Source of the DNA: Posidonia oceanica
Lineage: Eukaryota > Streptophyta > Magnoliopsida > Alismatales > Posidoniaceae
Length of the DNA stretch: 64,000 bases
NCBI GenBank assembly: GCA_037176725.1
Contig: JAZBRS010000020.1
Coordinates: 95,746,501-95,810,500 of the forward strand
Direction: 5' to 3'
Below are positions 1 to 10,962 of the stretch, in pieces. A program made the position numbers and the translations under genes. Position 1 is the stretch's first letter. Each line of letters starts with the position of its first letter. Below the pieces are notes generated by a model that was given only the letters and a program-made list of their open reading frames with translations, was not told the DNA's origin and ran no database searches.

Positions 1-170
1 GTGGGCCAAGGCTTCGGTGGGCTGAGGTGAAGGTTTTGGTGAGTTTTTGGGCGGTTTTGGGGTTTGGTGAGGTTTTAGGGTGGGTTTGAGAAAGAGAGAG
101 CCATCCCCAGGTCCAAGCAAGCTTCCAGAAAGGTCCACCATCTTCCAGGTGGTCAAAATGAGGTGTCACA
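1..170 (-). mobile_element. Edge fragment of a Tat/Ogre-type LTR (start of the LTR, minus strand)
   Basis: On the minus strand the sequence begins TGTGACACCTCATTTTGACC at 170, a variant of the TGTAGACACC LTR start seen many times in this window. The rest runs off the left edge. It sits inside the leader of the next element, so it is a later insertion. The TSD cannot be checked because the other end is outside the window. Confidence 0.6.
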
Positions 171-500
171 CATGGCATGTGCAAAAGGAGAAAGAGACAT
201 GTAATCATAGCATGCCGGCAACATATAGCATGGAAAAAGGCAGGTACTTGGCATGTGCAAGTGTTGTGTCTCCTGATTACTGAAAATTAATGACAAACAT
301 GATGTCAAAATGCAGGTAAAGGCATGGCATGTGCAAATGTGAAGTGGCATAGCATATTTGTGTGAAATGAAACAACCACCAAGCAAAAGGCATGTAAGCA
401 TGGCAATTAAGCGATAATTAAAGCAAACATGAGCAAAAAGGCAAGCAAAATGCAAAAAACAAAGCAAGTGAGAAAGCCAAGTGAAAGCCAGAGTCTTGCA
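171..500 (-). mobile_element. Leader (5' internal region) of a minus-strand Tat/Ogre-type element
   Basis: Read on the minus strand this follows the PBS and resembles the leaders at 24572 and 30594, with T-rich stretches and repeated words such as CACATGCCATG, TTGGTGGTTG and TTGCTTG. It contains no gene; the short reading frames here have no recognisable domain. The leader is cut at 170 by another LTR. Confidence 0.6.
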
Positions 501-518
501 TCCCCAGCGGAGTCGCCA
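501..518 (-). other. Primer-binding site, tRNA-Arg type
   Basis: The plus strand reads TCCCCAGCGGAGTCGCCA, so the element's sense strand reads TGGCGACTCCGCTGGGGA. From memory this complements the 3' end of a plant tRNA-Arg(ACG) including CCA, a primer used by Ogre-type elements. Four bases (519-522) separate it from the LTR. It is the best preserved PBS in the window. Confidence 0.8.
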
Positions 519-522
519 CTTC

Positions 523-3146
523 TGTGATCACGCGGGCTTCCGAACCGGTGATGGCCCAAGAGTGATCGACCATGGCATCAGTGCAATCTGAGAGAGGACA
601 CTCGACTCGAAAACATCGGGAAAAGGTGAATAAAACAAAGATAAAGCAAATCAGAGTCGCCACCTAGTCTATTAAATCAGAAGACGAGGAAAACCAAAGA
701 AAGCATGAAAAGCATGCAAATGCATGCAATGTATGACTCATGCTAATGGATAAGGGCACAATGGTCATTGCGAGCCAAAGAAAGGGTAGGGACTCCTGTT
801 ACACATGGGAAAGGTGTTAGGCACCCCCATGCGCTCGAGAAGCGGTCTTTCTAGGCTTTTCGTTCGCATATGCGGAATGTCGGCAATGCTTGCCAATTAA
901 TATACGCCCGAGAGCGATGATGCTATGCCTTAATGAATGCCTAATACATGCTTAAAATGCTTAAATGCCATGAATGCTTTAACATGCTTTAATGTATGCT
1001 TAATGCCATGATGCATGATGGAAAACAAAATGGACAATCTATGTACTCAGCTACGCTGCTAGTGTCCTGAACTGGGCATACCACGGTTCCAAAGGACTCA
1101 TGATAGTAAACATCATTGCCCTAATGCAATGCAGGCGAGAAGTGATGTGCGAGGAAAGCCAAATCTGAGGCAAAAAATCACGGGAAAACAGGTGACGCGA
1201 TGCATGAAACCGAGAAACAACAATCAGGCAACATGCATGGATGCAAGGGCATGCACAAAAAACTAGCTAGATGCAGAAAACCATGTGCAGGTTAAAGGAA
1301 GGCGCTCTGTTCTGGTCGGTCTGTATACTGACGAAAACGTGCAGGCAATACGCACAGATATTACGTGCATCAGTCTGTCAGCTCAGACAGTGAACTTCAT
1401 CACTATGGAAATGCTATGCAAACGATGCGAAAAATGCGACTAATGCTATGGAATGCTAGAGGGCATATCCAGGATCAAAATCATGCCTTTAGCTTACAAA
1501 ATGGACGCAAGCGTTGCAAGGTATACTGGCTCAAAGTCCGGCCTGGGACTGCCAGGTGCCGGACTTCGTCACCACACCACGCATCATCGGCGATGCAAAA
1601 CATGCAAGTAATGGTCGGGAAACATGCAAGTGTCTGTGGGCATGCATTGTGCAAGATCAGATGCTAAAAAACCAAATGCAAGTCATCGGGAAATGCTCTG
1701 TTCAAGCTAGTCTGGCTACTGGCAAAAACGCACATGTATTACGTGCACCAGTTTGCTTGCCAGACCAGTGAACTTCCTCGCTCGATTCGATCATGCAAAC
1801 CAAAGCAAAACAGGAAAATAAGCATGCACAGAGGTAGATGGCATAACAAGGAATGCAAATACGTATTTAAAACAAGAAATAGATGTCCGGACCTCTCTCC
1901 CCACCTCCACCTCTCTTCGCCGGCAACGCATGCGTCCGCCAACCTTGGGGAAGGTCGACAGGCCGCGGGACACCGCCTCAGCGCATGGAGAGGATCGAGG
2001 GAGGTCCGAGGAAGGAGGAGGAAGCGCTGCTCACTTGTGCGGGGGCGCGATTGTGGCTCCCGACGTCGACGGGTTGCAATTGCTGGCGGCCTGGGCTGCA
2101 GCGATGGGGGAGGCAGTGGTTGTGGCACGGCGGGATCGGGGTGTGCTCGTGGATGCTCGGAGGATGCTCGGGCGTCGTTGCTACGGTGCCCAGAGGGTCG
2201 GAAGCAATACGATAATGTCGGCCTGAGTTGGGTCGGCCGGCGGAGGTGGCACACATGCTCAAGCAGAGGGGGTGTCACGACAGGTGTTGGGTTGCTGGGA
2301 GATGCTAGAAGGTCTACTGGGAGTGGGTGGACAAGGCCTGAAGTGATGCGGGGTGTGAGGGCTGCGTTGGGTTGCTGGGAGATGTCGACCGGATATGGGT
2401 TCGACGGAAGGCAGGGTGGCCGCGGGGGTGCTTGGAAGCTCGGGGAGGCTTGGGCTGTGGTGTCGAGCTCCGGGATGCCAAGGCAGAGGCTCCGGGATGC
2501 TCACACACATGGAGGAGGCTCTAGTGGGTTCTCAGAAAATCCGCCGCCCCAAATGGTTGGTCGAGGGGCTATTTTGAGCTGCCAACGGCTGACCTTGCGT
2601 ACGGGGGCATTTCCAACACTAGCAAAGCGATGGTGTGTGATAGGAGTGTGGCAGGGGAGCTGGTACAAGATCGAGCAACACGTAGGTTCGCCGAAAGCCA
2701 ACTGTCGCATGACAAAGGCGGCTAGAACAAGTTCCCAGGCAGCACGAGAGAGCTTGCTTGTGCAGGCCGTGGCATGTGAATGGGGAGGTGCGCCAAGGAG
2801 TGGTTGGGTGCAAAGCGTAGGTGGCAGTCCGAGGTACGAGGTTGGGTTGGAGCGTGCAAGCGGGAGGTCGATGTGTTGATTGACGGGGCGTGCGAAAACC
2901 TGCGTTTGAAACTGTCACAGGGGAATTGACAGAAACGCGCATGGAACCCACGTAGTCGACATGCGTAACAGTGAAATCTGGGTAGGCTTCTGGCTGTGGG
3001 CTAGGTTGGGTAGGTTTCTAGGGTGTTGGGTAGGTTTGGTTAAGCTTCTGAGGTTTTGGGGTAGGATTGGAGCTAGGGGTCCGTCGCTTCCGAGCACGCT
3101 CTTCTGGAGAAACCTGCTGACCAGGCATTAAAATGGGGTGTCTACA
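523..3146 (-). mobile_element. Long terminal repeat (2.6 kb), 5' LTR of a minus-strand Tat/Ogre-type element
   Basis: The right end reads GGGGTGTCTACA, which on the minus strand is TGTAGACACCCC. The left end reads TGTGATCACGCG directly beside the PBS. Inside lie the family's conserved block (about 778-835, AAGGTGTTAGGCACCCC) and an internal PBS-like motif (GAGTCGCCACC at about 653). The GC-rich part (1880-2880) opens several overlapping frames on both strands, including one of 381 codons, but none has a recognisable domain. The LTR abuts CACTA sequence at 3147. Confidence 0.8.
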
Positions 3147-3343
3147 CATTGTCATGACTATTTTAATTGTTTCTCGACTTGGAAAGCTCAAGAAGATCGA
3201 CTGCATGGGTTTCTTGTCTATTCCATCGAAGAGTACATTTGCCATAGCAACATCATCTTGATTTGTACCTATTTCTTTATTTCTCATCATGTTTCTTTTT
3301 TTTAATCTAGACATCTTATGGTAACTTTCTTTTGTAGAAAGAA
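3147..3343 (+). other. CACTA non-coding region upstream of tnp2
   Basis: AT-rich sequence without a usable reading frame. It ends in TTCTTTTGTAG just before the first ATG of the tnp2 remnant, which looks like a splice acceptor, so this may be the last part of a 5' intron. No TATA box can be assigned with confidence. Confidence 0.35.
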
Positions 3344-4795
3344 ATGTCTTCTCATCGTGATTAGATGTATATACGAGTCGTGGATGGAAAAGTGTGTATC
3401 AATTTTCTGCATGGTGTTAAGGAGTTTGTGGATTTTTCATATAGTTAAGGTCCAAGTATTGTGGAAAGTGATGGAAGGATTATATGTCCTTGTAAAAAAT
3501 GTACAATACTAAAAAAACAATCGAGAAGGGATGTGGAATTACATTTGTGTAAGAAGGGATTTATGGAAGGCTACAAGTATTGGTCTAAACATGGAGAGGC
3601 CTTTCCTTGTCATGGAAATGTTGCTCTTGTTAGTACGGATCCTATTGTGGACATGATGATAGATGTAGCAGGTCCTGATTTCGATGCGTCCACTAATGAA
3701 GAGCCACATGGGGAATCCCAAGAGTTTTATGAGTTGTTAAGAAAGATAGAGGAGCCATTGTCGCCAGGTTGCAAGAATTACACAAAGTTATCGGCAATGT
3801 CTGAGTTATTGGCTTTGAAGATCGAATACAACATGACAGATAGCTATTTTGATGTCATAATAGGTAAAATCAAGAAAATGCTACCAGAGAACCATGAATT
3901 GCCGAAGAACTATACGAGACGAAGAAAATGATGAGAAAGATAGGGTTGGCAGAAGTGAATCAACTTGCTCAAAATATCACATCTTGTACTATAAGGAACA
4001 TGAAGACAAATTAGAGTGTCCAGAATGTCACGAGTCACGTTACAAAGGTGACTCAAAAACATGTATACCTCAAAAGGTGCTTCGTTATTTCCCTTTAGCA
4101 TCAATACTAAAGAGGTTGTACTAATGCAGAGAGACTGCAAAAGATATGACATGGCATGCAGATCATACACAGAACACTGATATGAAGCATCCTTCTGACA
4201 CCAAGTGTTGGCAAGTCTAGATGGAGTCCTTTCCTTCATTTGCTGTAGAAAACCACAATGTTGTTGTCGGTCTTACTAGCAATGGATTAAATCCACATGG
4301 TAGAGGAAAAGATTACTCATGTTAGCCTATTATGATCACACCATACAATCTACCTCCTTCTATGTGTAATAAGCGGCCGTACATGTTTTTGTCTTTGCTC
4401 GTTCCTCGTCCAAGTCATCCTAAAAAACACATTGACGTATACTTAAGGCCTCTTATAGACGAGTTGAAGATGCTTTGGGACACTAGGGTTGAGACATATG
4501 ATGCATGCAAGCGACAAAATTTTAACATGAAGGTTCCTTTGTTTTGGACTATAAGTGATTTCCCTATATATGGGATGTTGTCTGGTTGGAGCACACATGG
4601 AAAAACAAGCTGTCCTTATTGTATGGAACACACAATATCATTTCAGCTTCAATATGGCCACAAGCCGTGTTTCTTTGACTGTCATCGTCAATTCCTGCCC
4701 ATGGATCACCCATATCGAAGACAGAAACAAGTTTTTAAGAAAAATACAGTCGAATTGTCCAACTCACCTCCCAAGTTGTCGGGAGAGCTATAAAT
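3344..4795 (+). pseudogene. CACTA tnp2-like transposase, N-terminal half (broken)
   Basis: This encodes the front of the transposase that cuts and moves CACTA elements. It starts MSSHRD, followed by a stop at the position where relatives have a conserved Trp. A Transpos_assoc domain follows (about 3420-3600) with the motif CPCKKC and then GFMEGYKYWSKHGE. A tnp2/Transposase_21 domain follows, with LYYKEHEDKLECPECHESR at about 3985, PYNLPPSMCNKRPYM at about 4340 and FPIYGMLSGWSTHGKTSCPYC at about 4560. At least two frameshifts (near 3905 and 3960) and several stops prevent a full product. Homology ends abruptly after PPKLSG at about 4792, where unrelated DNA begins. Start and family are clear; function is lost. 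Confidence 0.85.
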
Positions 4796-7700
4796 GGGGT
4801 GTCAACAATGACGTCCTATTTCAGTATTTCCAGTGGTTGCCTGTTGATCTGGCGTCGCAACTTGGATCTGGATTGTGGCTTTGTACCCACGGCTGGTTTC
4901 CCACTTCTCATTTTCTTTCCTTCTCTTCTTCTCTCCTTTTTCTCCTTCTTTCTTCTCCTTCTTCTTTTCCTCCTTTCTCCTCTTCTTTTCTTTTAAGTGA
5001 GAAATGAGAGAGAGAGAGGGGTGAGAATGAGAGAGAGGGAGAGAAATGAGAGAGAGAGAGATGGGAGCAGTGGAGGAGTCACCGGAGCTTTGCCGCCACC
5101 GCCGTGCCACCGTCATCGCCGTCAGGAGGAGTTCCTATGGAGCAACCCAAGGAGGAGGAGGGTGCGCCGCTTCCGCCGCTTGCCGCCGCGTGTCTCCAGT
5201 GAAAGGTACACAATCCTTAGGCTTCCTCTTTGATTTCTGGAGGTGATTATAGAATCATGATAGTGTGATTGATGTGGATGTATGGTTGGTAGATTTTATT
5301 GGGCATTTATGTGGGTTTTATGGCATGTTTATGGCCGGCGGATGAATAGTGTAGGGCTTGCTTTGTTTTGTGTTTGGTCGCAGTCCGCTTAACGGATCGT
5401 TGTGTTTCTTATTCCCAATCGTTGATCGCCTTGAGATCCTCACTTGGGTATGTGGTTTGCATGTTTTGGTTGCTTGTGCAAGGACCGGTTGCTATTCCCA
5501 CTTGGGATGATTTTGGATCGTTCTGAAAGAGAGTCTGATGGTCGTCTGGTTCGGCATACCGAACTATTTCAGTATGCCGAATTTGCCTAGTTTTCGGTAT
5601 ACCGAGCCTTTTCGGTATGCCAATCTTTTCTGGTTATGAGCTTGGGCCCTAGTTCGGTCGACTGAACCAGTCCAGAGTGCCGGACTAGCGCCCAGGTTCA
5701 GTTGACTATTCAAAAATGGTCTGCCGAACCAAGCATCTGAGCCCTTTCAGGGGTGCTTTTGAGTTGGTTTTTGGGGTAGTTTAATATGGTAATTTACTAG
5801 ACTACCCTTGTAGGTATTTATGGCACAATAATGATTAAGATAATCATTAGAATGATATAGAGAATGTCTAAAATATATTAGCAAGATTCCCTGGGAACTA
5901 TGGTTAGTATAAAAGCCTATAGAATTTAGAAATGCTAAGTTTGTCCTTAATGGTTTAGTTGGACTTTAGGGCTGATATTTTAACCCTAGGTTTTTGTGGT
6001 GACTCGATGTTTGGTTGGTGTCCGACGTCGTAAGTCAAATGGGACTTCAAGACCATTGTTCTGTCTTGTGTGTGGTGTTTTAATCTATGATATTTAATAG
6101 TTTTTGAATGGCTTTTAAAAGGGGCTTTAAAAGGAAAAATGGATAGGGTTTTGAAATGATATTTTAATGGATTTCGAATGATTTTCCAAAGGAGTTTTAA
6201 AAGAAAATGCATTAGTTTTGCAAAGGCTTTGGAAAGGTTTTCTTTGCGGCTTTGGTTGTGGACCGAGACTTAGGTATTTGGCCGACCTTGCAGGGACGAC
6301 TGATACCTCTAGGGTCGTGAGCTATTTGCCAAGGTAAGGTCCAAGTGCTTGTTGTGGGCCTAGACTCCGAGGTGAGTATAGCCTGGACCCGTGGGTGTGA
6401 TTGCATTCCTTAGGAATGCGACTACACACTGCGGTGTGTCGGACACGTCACCAGGGTTGAGGTCTGTGGAGTCGAGGTGCCGACCGTACCTAGTGGTATC
6501 GTGGCAGCAGACTCGGGAGGTATGATACTCCTGTATAGCTGGGCGTGATACCTTAGTTGTTACGAGTATCGAGACTTGTGGGTACTGGCTGAGCTTAGGG
6601 GTGAGGAGGCTCTAGTGGTTCGGAGCACTGAGTTTGCAAGCACCGCATTTGGCGTGCCCTATGGTTTTGTCCCAAGTGTGAAAAACTTTCCCAGGTGGTG
6701 ATCGCTTTTAAGGCTTCTCTGGTGTGAGAACGCCGTGACGGGCACGCTCCTCCACAGGGCCGGTGTCCGTGGCAGTGCTGTGAGTGCGGGGGTGAGTCCC
6801 TGGCTACTACTTGAGGCCAGTGTCGGTACTTGGGCCCGAGTGACACGACACAGAGGGGTCCTGCTGAGGAGGTTGGACTTCTTCCTGCTGAGGAGGTTGG
6901 ACTTCTTGATGGATAGGTGTGCCCTGTCCATGGTAGTGTAGTGCGTTTCGACGACTGCTTGTAACCAGAGTTTGCTTGTTTGTGTTTTGTGGCCACGCCA
7001 ATGAGGTGTAGGGCCTGTGCTATTTCAGGCGTTGTAGCTTTGTGGGTCCTGGTTCAGGAAATCAGGCCCTGGTCTAGAGTAGACCTTGTTTTGTCGAGCG
7101 ATAGCTCATTGGCTTTTGGTCCAGGAAGGACCGTGTGTTTGGCTGGGCTGTGTCTCAATATTGTTTTGATTGCTGTGCGCCTATGAGGTGTTGTTGTTTG
7201 GCCATTGAGGCCCCATGTTTGGTTGGTCTGGTGTTTGTTGTGCTATATGTTCTGAATGCAATCAAAGCATTTAGGCACTGTTTGGCCGTCTGGTCAGCCC
7301 AATGAAGGCATGGAACCAGGCTACGAGTTGGATTTGTGGTTTAGGCTTGATTTGGCTTGATTGGCCATTTCAAGTATGCTTTTAAGATTTTAAAAGAGTA
7401 TGCATATGATTTTGAAAGGAAAAGACATAAATGATTTGAAAGGTATTATTTCATAGTCTTATTGCTTGCCGGGCACCAGTGCATTACCTTGTTGTGTGTC
7501 GTGGCATCCAGGTGGGATGCCCATGGTTGTTTGTTGTGGCGTGATTACGCCGGCTCCCTCAGTATGGTTGGCTAAGTGGTTTAGGTGGGGTGTGTGCTGG
7601 GTGACCGTTTGTCTGGTCACTCACGTGTGCTTTGGTTTACGTGTTTTCACAGGTGCAGGATAGGTGCTGTTCGTTTGCTAGTGCACATAGGTGGAGTCAT

Positions 7701-7880
7701 GCTGCCACACATCAGGATTTCTGGATAAGTAAATTAGCTTTATTTATTGTTGCTTTATTGCATTGTGAGAATTTAGTTTTATAGTTCATAAATGCTAATA
7801 AAAGATAAAAATGAAAAAAAAAAATGTAGCTAGGTTGAGAGGTAGCGACTGGGCGGGTCGTTACCTCTGCATTTAGAGGA
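4796..7880. mobile_element. LTR-like non-coding insertion replacing the centre of tnp2
   Basis: About 3 kb of DNA without coding domains separates the two tnp2 pieces. It opens with GGGGTGTCAACAATGACG and holds a pyrimidine tract (4913-4995), a GA repeat (5000-5065), GC-rich codon-like sequence (5080-5200) and a cluster of palindromic words (5545-5710). It ends near GGGCGGGTCGTTAC, which on the minus strand resembles the GTAACGACCC start of some plant LTRs. I could not find a TSD or matching termini. A solo LTR is the most likely explanation; an LTR plus deletion of flanking tnp2 is possible, since tnp2 does not resume where it stopped. Confidence 0.45.
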
Positions 7881-7887
7881 GAGGTAA

Positions 7888-9444
7888 CTGCTTCCCTTTG
7901 CATTTAGAGGTTTATTGCCTAAGACCATTGTAGACATACTCACAGATCTAAACAAATTCTTTAAAGCCATTTGCTCTTCCAAATTGTCTGTGAAAGACAT
8001 AGAGACTTTAGAAGGAAATATTGTTCTCATATTGTACAATCTTGAAAAGATATTTCCGCCTACCTTCTTTGACTCGATGGAACATCTCATGATCCACTTG
8101 CCTTACGAAGCCAAAGTGGGTGGACCAGTGCAATATCGATGGATGTATTCTTTTGAGAGGTATATGTTATTCTAAAGAAAGTTTGTCCTTTCATTTGTTA
8201 TCGCGAGCATTTTTATCTAATTTATCAACATTTTTAATAGGTACATGTTTTTCTTGAAACAAAAAGTTCGGAATAAGAATAGAGTGAATGGTTCAATAAG
8301 TGCACAATATATCTACGAAGTGGTTGCCACTTTTTGTTCTAGATATTTCTCACCGGAGGTTGAAATAATGCATAATCAAGCACAAAGGAATAATGATATG
8401 GGAGTTGAGAAACAAAACGATATACTTTTTTGACTTTTGTTCTAGTGCTCGTCCTTTTGGAAAGGCAAAAGAACGCCTACTAACCCAGAGCGAGAAAGAT
8501 GCTACTGAGTTATATATTCTTGACAATTACGATGAAGTCTCATCCTTTGTCGAGTATTTATCGCTATCTTTCTCAATATGTCCATTCAATAAATTTAAAT
8601 AATGTATTATCTTACTATGTTCTAAATTTTCAATTACAAACAATTCAGAGAACAAATAATGGTCAACCATCCTAGTCTAAAAGATGATGATATCATGGAC
8701 TTATTCAGGAAGACATTTCCTGATTGGTTTAGAAGTCATGTAAACCATCCTGATCCGAGCCCTAAGGAAAAGCTCTTAAAAGACTTAGCTTATGGTCCTA
8801 TTTTCTAAGTAAAGTCGTATAGAGATTGCTTTGCAAATGAATATCGATTTCACACACAAGAATACGGTGGGGGATTGACTACTCAAAATTCAGGGGTTAT
8901 GGTGAAAGAATCATGTTATGGAGAAGACCATGTTGACTATTATGGTATCTTAAAAGAGATCCTCAAGTTGGAATACTCTGGTGCAAATAAAGTGATATTG
9001 TTTCTTTGTAATTGGCATGACCCTAACGAGGGAGTCACACACAACTTCTAGCATGATATTGTACATGTTATACCAACTAAATACTTGAGGAGATTCAAGT
9101 CATTTGTGTTAGCTTCACAAGCTAATCAAGTCTATTATGTACCTCAAGTTTCAAGAAAGAGGAAGAAAGATGAATCTTTCAGTGTAATGAAGATCAAAGT
9201 GTGTGCCTACATTGCTATGGTCGATGAAGTTACAAATAACGAATTTGAAGATTTTTAACAACTTGACTACGAATCTCCACAACCGATAGTTGTAGACCAT
9301 GCTCTTGATCAAATCTCTATAATTCCACCAAATTTAGTGTTGTGGTAAACTAAGGATGAAGAAGGAACATTTGTAGAAAATGAAGGTGAAGATGATAAAG
9401 AAAATGAACAAGAAGAGAATGTTGACTATAGTGACGAAGACTAA
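7888..9444 (+). pseudogene. CACTA tnp2-like transposase, C-terminal half
   Basis: The reading frame resumes with LLPFAFRGLLPKTIVD, the start of a DUF4218 domain. It continues through FFKAICSSKLSV, EKIFPPTFFDSMEHLMIHL and GGPVQYRWMYSFER. A small intron fits 8160-8240 (GAGAG/GTATATG to AATAG/GTACATG), rejoining the frame as SFERYMFFLKQKV. From about 8650 a DUF4216 domain follows, with QEYGGGLTTQNSG, LEYSGANKVILFLCNWHD and FVLASQANQVYYV. An acidic tail ends at the TAA at 9442. There are in-frame stops (for example near 8806, 9049 and 9256), so it is inactive. The part between the two halves, including much of the catalytic core, is missing. Confidence 0.85.
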
Positions 9445-9803
9445 GGAGATTTTCTTGTCATTTTTGTATATACCTTCTTTATTTTGCTTTGTAAACTTTT
9501 TTTGCACTTGCATTCTATAGATATATACTAATAGTGACACATTGATCTATTATTTCAATAAATTTTTGTTTCTGAATTTTGATATATACCAACCAATTAA
9601 GATGATATAGAAAACTAACTTAGTTTAAATTCAGGTTCGTCATGGATTTCTTATTCAGTATTATTTGTTGCCGTTATTGTGCTAGTAAGTACCATCAAGT
9701 AACTTGTTTAAATTTAGATATGATTTTCATATTGGCTCCTTGTTTATTCAGCAAATTAGTTAAATCTTACATGAATATTTTAATGTATTGTTTACAGTAT
9801 TAG
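9445..9803 (+). other. CACTA inter-gene spacer
   Basis: AT-rich DNA between the tnp2 stop and the ATG of the second ORF. It holds a T-rich stretch and TATA-like words but nothing coding. The last bases before the ATG (TTTACAGTATTAG) could be a splice acceptor or simply the 5' untranslated region. Confidence 0.4.
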
Positions 9804-10962
9804 ATGGCTGGATTTGGTAGAGGTGGTCGACGCTCCAGTGGATCCGATGGACGTGGTTCATCGAAGGATCGAGAGATCGATCCTAGTACTTTCACGAGCG
9901 CTTAATTGATTGAGTACATGCGCTCACAGGGTCTGCCACTATCTAGAGTAGGGTGGACACCTTCGACCACTTTGGTTCAAGCTCCCACCTCCCCTCCTAT
10001 GATTAGGCATAGTACTACTCCACAGAGTAGTGCTGCACGTCAGGTCCATCCTGAGTAGTTGTCTCCCTCTCTAGCAACAATAGGTAATTAATATAATGAA
10101 ATTATAGTTTTTAAGTCTTGATATTAAATATACTTACAGACATATGTGTAATTTTAATGAAAATTAACAAGAACAACAAGAACAAGGAGGATATGCTTAA
10201 GTTTCTCAGGGACCACGACCTATTCTAGAGCTGATGTCAAATGGGTAACTCATTTTTTTTTTAATTTGGTATTAGTCAACATGTTACCTATTTTCTATAA
10301 TTAACTTGATTTAAATGCAGTAACTTCAAGAGGAGTAACAAGATCTCATCCGAGATTACAAAAAAATTTAGATCTTATGCATCGACCATCGAGTACCGAT
10401 GGACACATTTGCATTCAGATGAAAAGAAAAGAATGTTTGATGCACTATTGGTAATAAGTAATCATTATCTTTATCTTTAGTGTAAGCAATTAGTATATTA
10501 AATTAACAATAATGTTGGATTTATACAGAGCAAGTTTATTCTTTCACTTGGGTGTACCAAGGAAGATTATCGTGTTCCTTTTACAAAATTAATTAAGAAA
10601 ATAATGAACGATATTTACTATTAGGCAATGAAAAATTCATTGGCAAAATGCCCTAAGCCTCACGATGATTAGCAAGTAACAAAGGCATTTTCTCCACCTT
10701 GGTGTACACAGGAGAGCTAATTAATATTTATACTAAATTGAAGTTGTGTTTATTGTTGTATATATAGGAATTAACATATATATTGTTGTTTAATGTTAAA
10801 ACTACGTGAAATGGACTCTGTGATCTTTTTGCCATAGATGCAGAGTTCCAAAAAAGATCCCCAGTGGGAAAGACAAACCACGGAAAGCAATAAATTTACT
10901 CTAAGAGCGGATCAAGAAGCCATAACAACCTACAGACTGAGTTGGTAAAGATATTTTTTGAT
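9804..10962 (+). pseudogene. Second CACTA ORF, plant En/Spm transposase (Transposase_24-like) remnant
   Basis: Begins MAGFGRGGRRSSGSDGRGSS, a glycine/serine/arginine-rich start typical of the small CACTA co-transposase, followed by IEYMRSQGLPLSRVGWTPST with an in-frame stop before it. A later exon (about 10319-10452) reads ITKKFRSYASTIEYRWTHL and then DEKKRMFDALL; another (about 10530-10620) reads SKFILSLGCTKEDYRVPFTK. Short AT-rich introns separate them. The protein would bind transposon ends beside tnp2. Placement after tnp2 supports the call; the sequence match is moderate and the exon limits are approximate. Confidence 0.55.

Noticed and set aside
1734..2879. 381-codon plus-strand ORF, the longest in the window
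   Set aside because: It lies in the GC-rich part of an LTR with competing frames on both strands, Gly/Arg/Ser composition and no domain.
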